Positions 26,268-36,198 are shown, numbered from the stretch's first letter. The stretch: DNA of 64,000 nucleotides from Mucilaginibacter frigoritolerans (GCF_007830615.1 NZ_VLLI01000001.1:186001-250000); one strand, 5' to 3'. The notes: a model not told the origin generated them from the sequence alone. Translations and numbers: made by a program.

Positions 26268-28058
26268 ATGATAATAAAAAAAATAAAACAATTTATTGGG
26301 TTTAATGATCCGGCATTATCATTAGACAATAAGCTTTTTAATGCAATGTGCTTAATTTTAGCCATCAGTGTTTTAATTGGCATTACTAATAATATTATTC
26401 TAGGTTTTCCGGCTTACCTGTTGTTAGTTGAGTTTTTTATTTTATCATTGTGTATATCAGGGTTTTATATAAGTAAATATAAGGGCTATGATAGTCGCAT
26501 GTCTATGGCTTTTATTATCCTGGGCATTTTATTTTCTGTTCCCGGTTGGTTTTTTAACGGTGGAATTGAGGGGTCGTCACCACTTGCGGGTGTTTATCTG
26601 GTTGTACTGATCGTGATATTATTAAACCGTAAATATCATTTTCTGTTTATAGGATATTTAATATCGGTATTTGTTGCTTGTTTTTTGTTAGAACGGCGTT
26701 TCCCACATTGGGTAAGCCCGCCAACAAGTACAAATCAACGGGAGTTTGATTTGATAGAATCTTCGGTTAAAAATATTTTGTTTGCTGGTTTATTGATTAG
26801 TTTTTTGAAAAGAGGTCATGAAATTGATAAGGAAAAATTAATTAATAAAAGCGAAGAACTTCAATCTTCAAAAGCGGCACTCTCAATAGCGAAAGATTTG
26901 GCCGAGGGCGCTACCCTTGCAAAATCAAATTTCCTGGCTAATATGAGTCATGAAATACGTACCCCATTAAACGGAATTATTGGAGCAGCACAGTTACTGG
27001 CTCTTTCAGAGCTCTCTGAAGAGCAGCATGAATTATTGAAAACATTACAGTCAAGCAGTAACCTGCTCATCAATATTATTAGTGATATTCTTGACCTTTC
27101 TAAAATTGAAGCCGATAAACTTACCCTGCATCTTAAGCCGGTAAACATCAGGAATTGCATAAAAACGGTTATTGAAATCAGCAGTCCTGGCATATCCATA
27201 CCAGGTAAAAATATTTCATTAAATTATACCATTGATGATAGTGTTTCTGCTTACTTAAAAATGGATGAAAGCCGGATTCAACAAATACTGGTTAATTTAA
27301 TAGGGAACGCCATAAAGTTTACGGATGAAGGGGTAGTACATCTTCATGTTTTCGCTAGTAATAGTGTTGATGGTATACAACAGGTAACATTTAGTATAAA
27401 AGATACCGGCATAGGTATAAGTGAGGAAGCTTTGTTGCAGTTATTTAAACCATTTACACAGGTAAATAGTACCGCATTAAGAAAATACGGAGGTACGGGG
27501 CTTGGATTATCCATCTGTAAAAAATTGGTTGAAATGATGAACGGGAAGATCTGGGCAGAAAGTAAAGAATCAGAAGGATCTGAGTTTGTATTTATTGTGC
27601 CGTTAATAATTACCGATGCCAATGTAAATGAAAATCAATATGTATTTAACAGTGAGGTTTTCAGACACCGCCCGCTTAATATATTGTTGGCCGAAGACAA
27701 TAAAATGAACCAGTTAATAGCAGGCAAAACATTTAAAAAAATAGGCTACAATATTGATATTGCTGATAATGGTAAAATTGCGATTGATATGTTTGATCAA
27801 AAGCAATACGACCTTGTTTTTATGGATATACAAATGCCGGAAATGGATGGAATACAGGCAGCTCAAAGTATCCTTAATAAATATGGTGAAAATGCCCCGC
27901 CAATTATAGCAATGACCGCTAATGTTTTAAGTGAGGACGAGCAGAAATGTAAGGAGGCTGGTATGAAAGATTTTATCAGCAAACCATTTACTATTGAGCG
28001 CCTGGAGAATGTTATCCATAAATGGGCACCAATGACTGAGCCTGTAGTTTTAAAATAA
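26268..28058 (+). CDS. Hybrid sensor histidine kinase/response regulator
   Basis: 596 residues. About six transmembrane helices occupy residues 25-180 with little periplasmic sequence; a coiled linker leads into HisKA with phospho-accepting His228 in [13 protein letters not shown], then HATPase motifs ([33 protein letters not shown]), then a receiver domain with Asp520 in [12 protein letters not shown]. It is a membrane sensor that could pass phosphate internally. The AraC regulator gene starts 83 bp downstream on the same strand. Confidence 0.95.
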   Translation: MIIKKIKQFIGFNDPALSLDNKLFNAMCLILAISVLIGITNNIILGFPAYLLLVEFFILSLCISGFYISKYKGYDSRMSMAFIILGILFSVPGWFFNGGIEGSSPLAGVYLVVLIVILLNRKYHFLFIGYLISVFVACFLLERRFPHWVSPPTSTNQREFDLIESSVKNILFAGLLISFLKRGHEIDKEKLINKSEELQSSKAALSIAKDLAEGATLAKSNFLANMSHEIRTPLNGIIGAAQLLALSELSEEQHELLKTLQSSSNLLINIISDILDLSKIEADKLTLHLKPVNIRNCIKTVIEISSPGISIPGKNISLNYTIDDSVSAYLKMDESRIQQILVNLIGNAIKFTDEGVVHLHVFASNSVDGIQQVTFSIKDTGIGISEEALLQLFKPFTQVNSTALRKYGGTGLGLSICKKLVEMMNGKIWAESKESEGSEFVFIVPLIITDANVNENQYVFNSEVFRHRPLNILLAEDNKMNQLIAGKTFKKIGYNIDIADNGKIAIDMFDQKQYDLVFMDIQMPEMDGIQAAQSILNKYGENAPPIIAMTANVLSEDEQKCKEAGMKDFISKPFTIERLENVIHKWAPMTEPVVLK

Positions 28059-28082
28059 GTACAACACTCAATAATTGAAAAG

Positions 28083-28142
28083 TACCACAATAACAGTAAA
28101 TATTACCACAAAAGTAGGGGTATTGTATTTAAATTTGTGGTA
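28083..28142 (+). promoter_or_regulatory. Candidate operator: TACCACAA repeats upstream of the araC-family gene
   Basis: Two direct copies of TACCACAA at 28083-28090 and 28104-28111, exactly 21 bp apart, and an inverted copy TTGTGGTA at 28135-28142 reaching the start codon. The third copy overlaps a TAAATTTG -7 element (28130-28137). Two half-sites on one DNA face two turns apart is the classic layout for AraC-family binding, so autoregulation is plausible. Confidence 0.55.
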
Positions 28143-29020
28143 TGATGCAAAGCCCACCAGTATATGATATCTGCACCTTATCTGCTTTTAAGGAGAACGA
28201 TATCATTATTAGCAGGTTTGAGCCATATTTAAACCATCATATAAACCTTAGCGCACCTCATCGGCATACTTTTTATCACTTATTACTTTTCACAAAGGGG
28301 GCAGGCAGCCACACCATAGATTTTGAAGAGTTTGAAGTAAAACCACATCAGATTTATTTTATGATTCCCGGACAGGTACATTCATGGAATTTTAAGGGTT
28401 TTACAGATGGATATATCATTAATTTTTCTGATTCATTTTTTCAGTCACTTTTGTTGAACCCGGCTTATATTGAAAGCTTTTCATTTTTCAATGGCAGTGT
28501 GAAAGATGCTGTAATCAATCTACCACTGGACAGCTTTAACCGGGCATCAAAATTATTGGAAGAAATAATTGAGGAAGCGGAAGGTAAAAGAGTAATGAGT
28601 GCTGATTTAGTAAGGTTGTTAATGTTGCAGTTATTTATAGCTATAAGCCGTTTAAGTGTTACTGTAAATAATAAGGGCCCAGCATCTTATAATCAAATTC
28701 TGTTAAAGAATTTTCAAAAATTGATTGAAGATAATTACCTCAGCCTTAAGCTGCCAAAAGAGTATGCTGATTTATTATATATTACCCCAAATCATTTAAA
28801 CGCCCTATGTAAAGATCTATTGGGCATGCAGGCCGGAGAGGTGATCAGGAACAGAACGTTGCTTGAAGCTAAGCGTTTACTTACCAACCTGCAATTAAAT
28901 ATCAATGAGATTGCTTTTAAGCTCAATTTTAATGACAACTCCTATTTTACTAAATTTTTTAAAAAGCTTGAAGGTATAACCCCAGAAGAATTCAGAAGAA
29001 AAATACTTAATCATAATTAA
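28142..29020 (+). CDS. AraC family transcriptional regulator
   Basis: 292 residues. N-terminal cupin-like sensor (APHRHTFYHLLLFTKGAG, QIYFMIPGQVHSW) at about 35-140, then a C-terminal pair of helix-turn-helix motifs: LYITPNHLNALCKDLLGM and INEIAFKLNFNDNSYFTKFF followed by GITPEEFRR. The start codon sits next to a -7 element, so the message may be almost leaderless. The DUF983 gene begins 1 bp after its stop. Confidence 0.93.
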   Translation: MMQSPPVYDICTLSAFKENDIIISRFEPYLNHHINLSAPHRHTFYHLLLFTKGAGSHTIDFEEFEVKPHQIYFMIPGQVHSWNFKGFTDGYIINFSDSFFQSLLLNPAYIESFSFFNGSVKDAVINLPLDSFNRASKLLEEIIEEAEGKRVMSADLVRLLMLQLFIAISRLSVTVNNKGPASYNQILLKNFQKLIEDNYLSLKLPKEYADLLYITPNHLNALCKDLLGMQAGEVIRNRTLLEAKRLLTNLQLNINEIAFKLNFNDNSYFTKFFKKLEGITPEEFRRKILNHN

Positions 29021-29021
29021 C

Positions 29022-29444
29022 ATGAGCACTACTGATAATAAATATCCGATGTGGCCTGCCATTGTACATGCCAAATGCCCTCGTTGCAGAAGGGGAGATA
29101 TGTTTACAACACCTATGTACGGTTTTAAATCACAAAAAATGAATACCACCTGTCCTCATTGTGGTTTGGTATTTGAACGCGAACCCGGTTATTTCTACGT
29201 GGCTATGTTTGTAAGCTATGCCTTGTTTGTTGCCGAAATGGTAACATTAGCTGTTGCAATATCTGTTTTGTCGGGAAGTAGAAATCCATGGGTGTATGTT
29301 TCCATAATTATAGCTGTTGGCGTTGCTTTGTCCCCATTTAATTTTAGATACTCAAGGGTATTGCTTTTGCACTGGTTAACTCCCGGATTACATTATCACC
29401 CGGAAATGAGTGAGGATATTATTAAAGAAAATAGCGTTAAATAA
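29022..29444 (+). CDS. DUF983 zinc-ribbon membrane protein
   Basis: 140 residues. A zinc-ribbon-like CPRCRRGDMF...CPHCGLVFE pair of CxxC motifs precedes two closely spaced transmembrane helices at about 65-110, the layout of DUF983 proteins. Role unknown. Cotranscribed with the AraC regulator judging by the 1-bp gap. Confidence 0.85.
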   Translation: MSTTDNKYPMWPAIVHAKCPRCRRGDMFTTPMYGFKSQKMNTTCPHCGLVFEREPGYFYVAMFVSYALFVAEMVTLAVAISVLSGSRNPWVYVSIIIAVGVALSPFNFRYSRVLLLHWLTPGLHYHPEMSEDIIKENSVK

Positions 29445-29462
29445 GCCCGTTTAAAGATTAGG

Positions 29463-29489
29463 AGCATCTTCTTGATGAAGAAGGTGTTT
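29463..29489 (+). terminator. Possible terminator after the DUF983 gene
   Basis: Stem catcttctt / aagaaggtg (one G-T pair) with a 4-nt loop, followed by TTTG. Confidence 0.4.
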
Positions 29490-29562
29490 GTAACAAAATG
29501 CTGCTATTTGTTTGTATAATGTCTAATTTTTTCCTTTTCATTACAATTTCATCTCATCCTTA

Positions 29563-29570
29563 TAACTTTG
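29563..29570 (+). promoter_or_regulatory. Putative promoter of the small gene at 29586, -7 element
   Basis: TAACTTTG, matching TAnnTTTG. The TTG at 29568 that would extend the reading frame belongs to this element. Confidence 0.5.
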
Positions 29571-29585
29571 AAGCATAAACTATTG

Positions 29586-29900
29586 ATGATGAAAAGTGCT
29601 CACCCAAATAGCTGGCCCCAGTTTAGTAATATCCTTTACATAGGGGATGAGCCAAAAACATGCCTGTCTATTATTGAAAAATTCAATAAGCAGCTCCAAG
29701 AAATAGAAAACATGTATAAAGGATGGTTTATTGGCAGAAATGCTAAAAACAAATTTTCACAACATGATAAGCTTCAATATCATATTCACTACCATTTTGA
29801 AGGAGGAATAGCCATTTTTAAATTCGGTAACGAAGATGAATTACCAACATATATCCGCAATGAATGTTTAAATGCCTGCAAAAATTTAGCAGTAGTTTAA
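29586..29900 (+). CDS. Hypothetical protein
   Basis: About 104 residues, soluble, starting MMKSAHPNSWPQFSNIL. Basic middle (MYKGWFIGRNAKNKFSQHDK) and a possible strand-rich C-half (YHIHYHFEGGIAIFKFG). No signal peptide or recognised motif. The start at 29586 or 29589 is chosen because upstream TTG lies in the promoter. Followed by a terminator about 100 bp away. Confidence 0.6.
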   Translation: MMKSAHPNSWPQFSNILYIGDEPKTCLSIIEKFNKQLQEIENMYKGWFIGRNAKNKFSQHDKLQYHIHYHFEGGIAIFKFGNEDELPTYIRNECLNACKNLAVV

Positions 29901-29997
29901 TCAGTTAAAACCTGAGGTAGTTGTGCTGGTTTAAATTTTATTAACTTCATCATTTACAGCTTCTTTTAGTTTATTCAAACCAGTTTCATAATATAAT

Positions 29998-30043
29998 AAT
30001 AAGCCTGAGTTTAGAGGATTCTACCTGTAAATTCAGGCTTATT
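29998..30043. terminator. Bidirectional stem-loop
   Basis: Arms aataagcctga / tcaggcttatt with a 24-nt loop. It lies between the small gene ending at 29900 and the 49-residue gene at 30180; flanking T/A runs permit action in either direction. Confidence 0.55.
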
Positions 30044-30129
30044 TGTTATGATTTTTTAATCTTAAATATTTTTTTTCAATTATATATGTAACCTTATGAA
30101 ATTATAAGCCGTACAAGACCACATAATTT

Positions 30130-30166
30130 GATAAATTATATTACTGATAAATTATTTGATAAATTA
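30130..30166. repeat. Three copies of GATAAATTA
   Basis: Direct copies at 30130, 30146 and 30158 just upstream of the small gene at 30180. Could be a regulator site or simple AT-rich repetition. Confidence 0.4.
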
Positions 30167-30179
30167 AGATTAAACAATC

Positions 30180-30329
30180 ATGGAAACTAAATTAAACAAC
30201 TTTAAAGCTGATTTTAACAACGTATTTGTTGAGGGTAATGCAAACGCTATTCAAATGGCACGCGTTTTTGTAATACTTGCTGTACCGGTTTTAATTATCT
30301 GTCTTACAGCTTTGCACTCAATAAAATAA
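30180..30329 (+). CDS. Small single-helix membrane protein (49 residues)
   Basis: Frame METKLNNFKADF... with a polar N-half and one hydrophobic helix near residues 28-46 (VFVILAVPVLIICLTALHS). No signal cleavage site is evident, so it is likely a small inner-membrane protein. Too short for common gene finders; supported by a clean ATG and stop and codon usage like its neighbours. Confidence 0.5.
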   Translation: METKLNNFKADFNNVFVEGNANAIQMARVFVILAVPVLIICLTALHSIK

Positions 30330-30359
30330 TATTAATAAGCTATTAACAATATTAATTGC

Positions 30360-31019
30360 TTAATTGCCAAAAACATAATAAGCCGATAACATAAGGTTAC
30401 TGGTTAAAAATTGAAGGCTTACCCCGCTATCGGTAGTATAGTTCGATTGACTATCAAACCTCTGGTGGTTGTATGATAAACTACCGATATTAACGGCTAA
30501 GCCTACCTTTTTGGAAGGGTAGTAAACAAAATCAGCATTTATTCCTGTCTGCGAATAGTGAGAACTTGAATTATAATTGGATGAACTATTCGAAGAATAA
30601 ATGCTATTTGAGTTGCTATATTGGTAAAGAAAATAAGGCCCTGTACGTATCCCGATCTTATTGTTAAATAAGAAGTATTTACGTAAATGAATTGTAGGGC
30701 TGTAAGTTTTATTTATAGTTTTGATAGTTCCGCCAGGGGTACTAGGGTCATTTTGATGCTCGGTTTCATCGCCAAATCCAATGCTTGCTCCTATATCCAG
30801 GTTCTTGGCTATAAAGTAACTATAACCTGGGATGGTTGTAAAAGAAGTAGAATTTGTGGATCCAAATGATATCGGATTTTGACCTGTATAAGTATAATTC
30901 TGACTACCGGAATAAAAGCCAAAGCTTAATCCAAGGGTTTAGTCGCCCTTTTGGGTTTGCGTATTTACCGTTTTAATGATCATTAAAATTAATGCAATAA
31001 CGATTGATAGTTTTTTCAT
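30360..31019 (-). pseudogene. Outer-membrane beta-barrel protein interrupted by an in-frame stop
   Basis: Reading from an ATG at 31019, the frame encodes a signal-like start (MKKLSIVIALILMIIKTVNT), reaches QKGD, then hits TAA at 30939-30941 (codon 27). The same frame continues uninterrupted for another 192 residues to 30360. That part has the alternating polar/aromatic pattern of a small barrel (IPGYSYFIAKNLDIGASIGF, TGINADFVYYPSKKVGLAV) and ends SAYYVFGN with a terminal-Phe region. No internal ATG would restore the signal. Likely a recent single-base nonsense mutation, a sequencing error or, less likely, readthrough. Confidence 0.75.
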
Positions 31020-31047
31020 AATTTATTGTGTTTAGAAAACTAAACGA

Positions 31048-31079
31048 AGAATATGAACTAATATTTTAGTTTATATTCT
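31048..31079. repeat. Stem-loop upstream of the barrel pseudogene
   Basis: Arms agaatatgaactaa / ttagtttatattct (one mismatch) with a 4-nt loop, 29 bp before the pseudogene ATG. Confidence 0.4.
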
Positions 31080-31270
31080 GAATCATGAAATAGTTATTTA
31101 TTGCATCGTGAATTGAAAGATTATTTGTAGTAGGTGTTGGTGTTATTTGTCTGGAAAATAAATGTTTATATAATATATCGTAGGAGAAGCTCTTTTCGCC
31201 ATAAAGCAAAACAGTTATTACATTACTGCAACAACTGTATGCCCTAACTAAACTAATTACTTAACTAAAC

Positions 31271-31600
31271 TTATTTTTCCTGAATTATATTATTGCTGGT
31301 AAGATTGTACTGTTGAATTATATCGTAAGGATTATTCAACAAATTACTTCTATTAATTTTTTGTAAAATGTGATAAGGCCAATAGGAGATATAAGCCATA
31401 TGAGAAATCTTACTATTTGGTGTACTTTTCTTTTCTGATAATACAGGTTTGTCCTTTTCTTTATTTTTAACTGTATTTATTTTTTTGTTTTCAAATGGGT
31501 TTTCTTTTCCTGTATCAATTGATGGAAAAAAACGTGCACATTGAATAAGTATCAATGAAGAAGCTACGAAAAACATGAAGTAAAGTATAAGTTGTTTCAT
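31271..31600 (-). CDS. Hypothetical envelope protein
   Basis: 109 residues. A hydrophobic start (MKQLILYFMFFVASSLILIQC) could be a signal or anchor; the Cys21 context IQC is not a good lipobox. The rest is lysine/asparagine-rich, with KNKEKDKPVLSEKKSTPNSK probably disordered. No recognised family. Confidence 0.5.
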   Translation of the reverse strand: MKQLILYFMFFVASSLILIQCARFFPSIDTGKENPFENKKINTVKNKEKDKPVLSEKKSTPNSKISHMAYISYWPYHILQKINRSNLLNNPYDIIQQYNLTSNNIIQEK

Positions 31601-31793
31601 AGGATGCTTAAATAGTTACAAGAGTATCTTCAAAAATTATTCCAATCCGGAATATCTTCAAAAATAAATGAAAATGCCTACTGATTAATTGGGGCTTTTA
31701 CGGTATTTGCCTGCGTATTTTTACGTTTTTTTTAGCTGCAATCATACTAATGTATACGTTAGCAACAAGCAGACAGTTTGTGTTTTTTAAATT

Positions 31794-33629
31794 TTATCTG
31801 TAGCCCAGAGCCTGGAGATTAAATAATTCGGCATAACGGCCATCTTTTTGAATGAGCTCTTCATGGGTGCCAATTTCAATTAATTGTCCTTTTTCAAGGA
31901 CTAAAATCCTGTCTGCCATACGAACTGTGCTGAACCTATGGGATATTAAAACAGCTGATTTACCGGTTGTTAGCTCAGCAAAGCGTTCAAAAACGGAATA
32001 TTCGGCACGTGCATCGAGTGCGGAGGTTGGTTCATCTAATATTAACAATTGCGCATCTCGCATGTAGGCCCTCGCAAGCGCAACTTTCTGCCATTCGCCG
32101 CCTGATAATTCAACTCCCTGAGCAAAACGCTTTCCTAATTGCTGATCATAAGCCGCGGGTAATTTAGCCGCCAGTACATCAGCCAAACTTTGCCTTGCTG
32201 ATGTCTCTATTAATGGACGATTATATTGTTCACTTATTTTACCCACCGCAATGTTTTGGGCAAAAGTCATTTGGTAACGTAAATAATCCTGAAATATAAT
32301 GCCGACATTCAATCGTAGATCAACCAGATCATAGTCCCGTAAGTCTTTTCCATCTAACAGTATTCGTCCTTCAGTTGGGTCGTAAAGCCTGGCAAGTAAT
32401 TTTACAAGGGTAGTTTTTCCGGCTCCGTTTTCGCCAACAAGCGCCAGTTTTTCGCCGGGATAAAGGGTAAAACTTAAATGGCGATTTGCCCATCGTTCAG
32501 CATTCGCATATTTAAAACCAACATCTTCAAATGTAAAACCTTGTTGTATCTTTTTTGGGAACGGAAGAGGATTCTTAGCCAGTTTTATCTGAGGTTCAAT
32601 CTCAAAGAATTCGAAAAAATCACGCAAGTAAATGGCACCTTGTGAAACAGCTGTAAAACGGCTTAAAATTCCTTCTAGTAGAGTTCGCAATTGCCTGAAT
32701 GAGCCGGCTAAAAAGGCAAGTTCACCTATTGTAACGCTACCATTTACCGCTCTTATTATTATTACCACATAAGCAGCATAATATCCTAAGCTTCCCAGCA
32801 TAGCAAATAAGGTACCCCATAGAGAACGCTTTATTGATAAGCGTTTATTTTCGGCATAAAACTTATCCGATAGTTGTCTGAATCGCTCAATGATAAATCC
32901 GGACAGGTCAAATATTTTTACTTCTTTGGCTGTTTCGTCGCTTGCGCCCAAATATCTTAAATAGTCAAGTTCTCGTCGCTCAGGTGTTTGTCCCCTTGTA
33001 AGCGCATAACTTTGATCATTAAAATAAGATTCACCCAAAAAGGCCGGGATAATTGCTATTAATAATAATACAATCAACCATGGATTAAATGCCATTAGTC
33101 CGGCAGCCAGAAATACCATGGTGATAAGATCCTGAACCTGGCTCATCACCTGCGAAAGTAATACAGTGCGGCCTACAGTTTGCTGCCTGGCCCGTTCAAG
33201 CTTATCATAAAATACTGAATCTTCAAACTGGTCCAGGTCAAGTGTAGCTGCGTGAGCCATTATTTTTACAGAAGTATGGTTACTGAAAAGATCACCCAGC
33301 AATGCATCCATAAGGGTAATTGCCCGGCTCAATGCATCGGTAGATATAGCGAGACCAAATTCGAGCCCTACTAATTGCCACAAATAATGTGTGTCGGCAT
33401 TGTGCTGATGACTCAATTGTAATACCTGATCAATAATAAGTTTTCCAATATAGAGTAAGGCAACCGGCATAGCTGAACGGGCAATGCGCAATATTGCATT
33501 AGCTATAGTTAACCAGCGGTTGGTTTGCCATACCAATAAAAAAAAGGCGGGTAAATTACGTAATGCAGCCAGGCGTTCTTTTAAAGTTAAAGGCTCGGTA
33601 CGTACATTTTTTTGCGGTCGGCTATTCAA
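31794..33629 (-). CDS. ABC transporter, fused permease and ATPase (MsbA-type exporter)
   Basis: 611 residues. Residues about 25-330 form the six-helix exporter membrane domain; the ATPase domain follows with Walker A GENGAGKTTL, Q-loop IIFQDYLRYQ, signature LSGGEWQKVALARA, Walker B LLILDEPTSALD and H-loop SHR. A half-transporter that should work as a homodimer. The GGEWQK version of the signature and position alone do not give a substrate; peptides, lipids or drugs are possible. Single gene. Confidence 0.92.
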   Translation of the reverse strand: MNSRPQKNVRTEPLTLKERLAALRNLPAFFLLVWQTNRWLTIANAILRIARSAMPVALLYIGKLIIDQVLQLSHQHNADTHYLWQLVGLEFGLAISTDALSRAITLMDALLGDLFSNHTSVKIMAHAATLDLDQFEDSVFYDKLERARQQTVGRTVLLSQVMSQVQDLITMVFLAAGLMAFNPWLIVLLLIAIIPAFLGESYFNDQSYALTRGQTPERRELDYLRYLGASDETAKEVKIFDLSGFIIERFRQLSDKFYAENKRLSIKRSLWGTLFAMLGSLGYYAAYVVIIIRAVNGSVTIGELAFLAGSFRQLRTLLEGILSRFTAVSQGAIYLRDFFEFFEIEPQIKLAKNPLPFPKKIQQGFTFEDVGFKYANAERWANRHLSFTLYPGEKLALVGENGAGKTTLVKLLARLYDPTEGRILLDGKDLRDYDLVDLRLNVGIIFQDYLRYQMTFAQNIAVGKISEQYNRPLIETSARQSLADVLAAKLPAAYDQQLGKRFAQGVELSGGEWQKVALARAYMRDAQLLILDEPTSALDARAEYSVFERFAELTTGKSAVLISHRFSTVRMADRILVLEKGQLIEIGTHEELIQKDGRYAELFNLQALGYR

Positions 33630-33743
33630 AATTGCTGTGTTTTATTTGTAAAACTAAAGAATTTAAATGCGCGTTTAAGTATTACAAATTATTGTGAGTG
33701 AATAATGACAATAATGGTTATGTGTAAAAAGGATAAAATCTGC

Positions 33744-33751
33744 TACTTTTG
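33744..33751 (+). promoter_or_regulatory. Putative promoter of the HAD gene, -7 element
   Basis: TACTTTTG, matching TAnnTTTG, 18 bp before the ATG at 33769. Confidence 0.55.
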
Positions 33752-33768
33752 CCGCCATATTTATAAGC

Positions 33769-34410
33769 ATGAGCTCTTTAAAAAATAAATTCGACAGTAT
33801 AATTTTCGATCTGGACGGCACCCTTTGGGATAGTACAAACAATGTTGCCCTGGCATGGCAGGCTGCTATGGATCAGGTTGATTATGTGGATGAGTTAATG
33901 ACACGCGATAGGGTTAGATCAATTACAGGTTTAGCTTATAATGTAATATTCGATAGATTATTTCCCAACCTAGATACAGAACAGCGTACAGAACTGATGG
34001 GTATTTGTGCTAAAAGTGAACTGGAAATATTACATACAAAAGGTGGTGAATTATATCCTGCGCTAGAAGAAACACTGGACTATCTTACATCAAAATATAA
34101 ATTATTTATAGTGAGTAACTGCCAGAACGGATATATTGAAGTGTTTTTAAAACTAAGCGAAATGGGGCATTATTTTATAGGCCATCAATGTTACGGAACA
34201 AAAGGAAATCCCAAATCCGAAAATATAAAAGATATTGTTAATGATTATCAGCTTACGGCACCAGTATATGTTGGTGACACCATGGGCGATTTTGACGCTG
34301 CTACAAAAGCAGGCGTTCCATTTATTTTTGCAAACTACGGTTTTGGTATTGTTGAAACCGGACAGGTAGCCACCATTAGCACCTTTAGTGAGTTAACAGA
34401 ACTGTTATAA
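33769..34410 (+). CDS. HAD family hydrolase (phosphoglycolate phosphatase-like)
   Basis: 213 residues. Motif I FDLDGTLWD (nucleophile Asp and acid/base Asp), motif II in LFIVSNCQNG, a conserved lysine in KGNPKSENI, and motif III/IV in YVGDTMGDFDAA. An alpha-helical cap sits between motifs I and II, as in subclass I phosphatases of phosphoglycolate or beta-phosphoglucomutase type. A paralogue is encoded at 55180-55812. Confidence 0.9.
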   Translation: MSSLKNKFDSIIFDLDGTLWDSTNNVALAWQAAMDQVDYVDELMTRDRVRSITGLAYNVIFDRLFPNLDTEQRTELMGICAKSELEILHTKGGELYPALEETLDYLTSKYKLFIVSNCQNGYIEVFLKLSEMGHYFIGHQCYGTKGNPKSENIKDIVNDYQLTAPVYVGDTMGDFDAATKAGVPFIFANYGFGIVETGQVATISTFSELTELL

Positions 34411-34531
34411 GCTACAAATCCTGGACGCTGCATTAAATTGGAAAAGATTATCTGAAACTGATGGTTTTAGTTTGTATGTTTCAGAATAAATAAACAAATT
34501 TACCTGAACACTAACCTGTCATTACAACAGC

Positions 34532-35818
34532 ATGATATTTCCTGAAGACTTTTTGCATTATGTTTGGAAATTCCGGCTTTTTGAGCGGACTGACCTGAAA
34601 ACGAATGATGGTGAAGATTTAGAAGTATTTTCTGTAGGGTTTCATAATTCAGATTCGGGCCCCGATTTTCAAAATGCAAGGATAAAGGTAGGGGATACTG
34701 TTTGGGCAGGAAATGTGGAGGTACACCTGTCATCATCCGATTGGAAAAAACATGGACACAATTCTGATGATGCTTACAATAATGTGATTTTACACGTTGT
34801 TTACCGCGACGATGTCCCGCTGGTTTTACCTGATGGCCGCAGAATACCTACCCTTGAATTACAAAATCGTATACCAGATGATTTATATATCAAGTATCAC
34901 CAGCTCGTTTTCGGCAATCAAACCATTATTCCGTGTGAAGCTAATATAGGCACAATAGATAGCCTTACCATGCATACATGGCTTACAAGGGTATTGGTTG
35001 AGCGGTTAGAAAAAAAGTCGGCTGCGGTAATTAATGCACTTAACCTTAATCGAGGTGATTGGGAAGAGACTTTTTATCAGTTTTTAGCGGCCAATTTTGG
35101 ATTTAAGACCAATGCATTACCATTTGAATTGCTTGCCAAATCATTACCTCAAACTATTTTGGCAAAGCACAAAAATAGTTCCATGCAGATTGAGGCGCTT
35201 ATATTTGGGCAGGCTGGATTTTTAGTGGGTGAGCCACAAGATGAATATCCTTTAAAGCTGAAAAAGGAATATGAATTTTTGAGCAAGAAATATGGATTAC
35301 AAGCTATTGAAAGCCATTTATGGAAGTTTATGCGATTGCGGCCCCCAAATTTCCCGACAATAAGGCTGGCACAATTTGCTGCATTAATAGTACATTCTAA
35401 TCATTTATTTTCGAAAGTGTTGGATAATAAAGAAGTAAAAGGATTGAGAGACCTTTTTACTGATATACACGTTAATCCATACTGGGAAACCCATTATAGG
35501 TTTGATGTTGAATCAGCTCCATCAGCAAAAAATCTGGGGTCGTCATCAATTGATATTTTACTTTTAAATACATTGGCATTGTTTTTATTTAGTTATGGTA
35601 AACATAATCAGTTGCAGCATTATATAAATAGGAGCTTACAATTATTGGAGAACTTACCAAATGAAAACAACAATATTGTGGCAGATTTTGTTAACTTAGG
35701 AGTGAAAATAAATACTGCATTTGAATCGCAGGCATTGCTTGAATTAAAAAATAATTACTGTAATAATAAGAAATGCCTTCAATGCAGCGTTGGTAATAAG
35801 ATTCTAAAATTAGTGTGA
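34532..35818 (+). CDS. DUF2851 family protein
   Basis: 428 residues, soluble. Recognised from the N-terminal FPEDFLHYVWKFRLF, the FHNSDSGPDFQNARIKVGDT block and WAGNVEVHLSSSDWKKHGH, all hallmarks of a Bacteroidota-wide uncharacterised family. The C-terminus carries CNNKKCLQCSVGNKIL, a possible small metal site. The PspC gene starts 1 bp after the stop, so the two are likely cotranscribed. Confidence 0.88.
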   Translation: MIFPEDFLHYVWKFRLFERTDLKTNDGEDLEVFSVGFHNSDSGPDFQNARIKVGDTVWAGNVEVHLSSSDWKKHGHNSDDAYNNVILHVVYRDDVPLVLPDGRRIPTLELQNRIPDDLYIKYHQLVFGNQTIIPCEANIGTIDSLTMHTWLTRVLVERLEKKSAAVINALNLNRGDWEETFYQFLAANFGFKTNALPFELLAKSLPQTILAKHKNSSMQIEALIFGQAGFLVGEPQDEYPLKLKKEYEFLSKKYGLQAIESHLWKFMRLRPPNFPTIRLAQFAALIVHSNHLFSKVLDNKEVKGLRDLFTDIHVNPYWETHYRFDVESAPSAKNLGSSSIDILLLNTLALFLFSYGKHNQLQHYINRSLQLLENLPNENNNIVADFVNLGVKINTAFESQALLELKNNYCNNKKCLQCSVGNKILKLV

Positions 35819-35819
35819 T

Positions 35820-36041
35820 ATGTTGCAAAGGATTATAACTTTTTTTGAAAGATACTCATTTGGTGTTTGTACTTACCTGGGTGAAAAGTTTAATATATCT
35901 ATCGCCAAGATAAGACTGTTTTTTATATACTCTTCTTTCCTGGCTGTTGGTTTTCCGCTTATATTTTATGTTTTTGCCGGAATAGTATTGGATATCCGCA
36001 ATTATATTAAAAGGGCACATACGAAAGTTACAGACCTTTAA
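35820..36041 (+). CDS. PspC domain family protein
   Basis: 73 residues. The body (FGVCTYLGEKFNISIAKIRL followed by a hydrophobic helix ending YVFAGIVLDI) matches the PspC fold, a short segment plus one membrane helix. In proteobacteria PspC senses envelope stress; here it is a stand-alone domain downstream of DUF2851, so a regulatory role is only inferred. Confidence 0.8.
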   Translation: MLQRIITFFERYSFGVCTYLGEKFNISIAKIRLFFIYSSFLAVGFPLIFYVFAGIVLDIRNYIKRAHTKVTDL

Positions 36042-36048
36042 AATTGCA

Positions 36049-36079
36049 GGTTTTTAACCGCAGGTTGGGGTTAAAAACC
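36049..36079. terminator. Stem-loop between convergent genes
   Basis: Arms ggtttttaacc / ggttaaaaacc with a 9-nt loop, between the pspC and DUF1493 stops. Confidence 0.55.
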
Positions 36080-36198
36080 ACTGCGGGGCACTTAGCAAAC
36101 TCATAAAATGCAGACCGTTGCAAGCTGACCACATTATATTCGTTCCGTCCGGCCCGGGACCAGAAAGATTGCTTTATGCCCCACAGTGGTTCAGTAGT

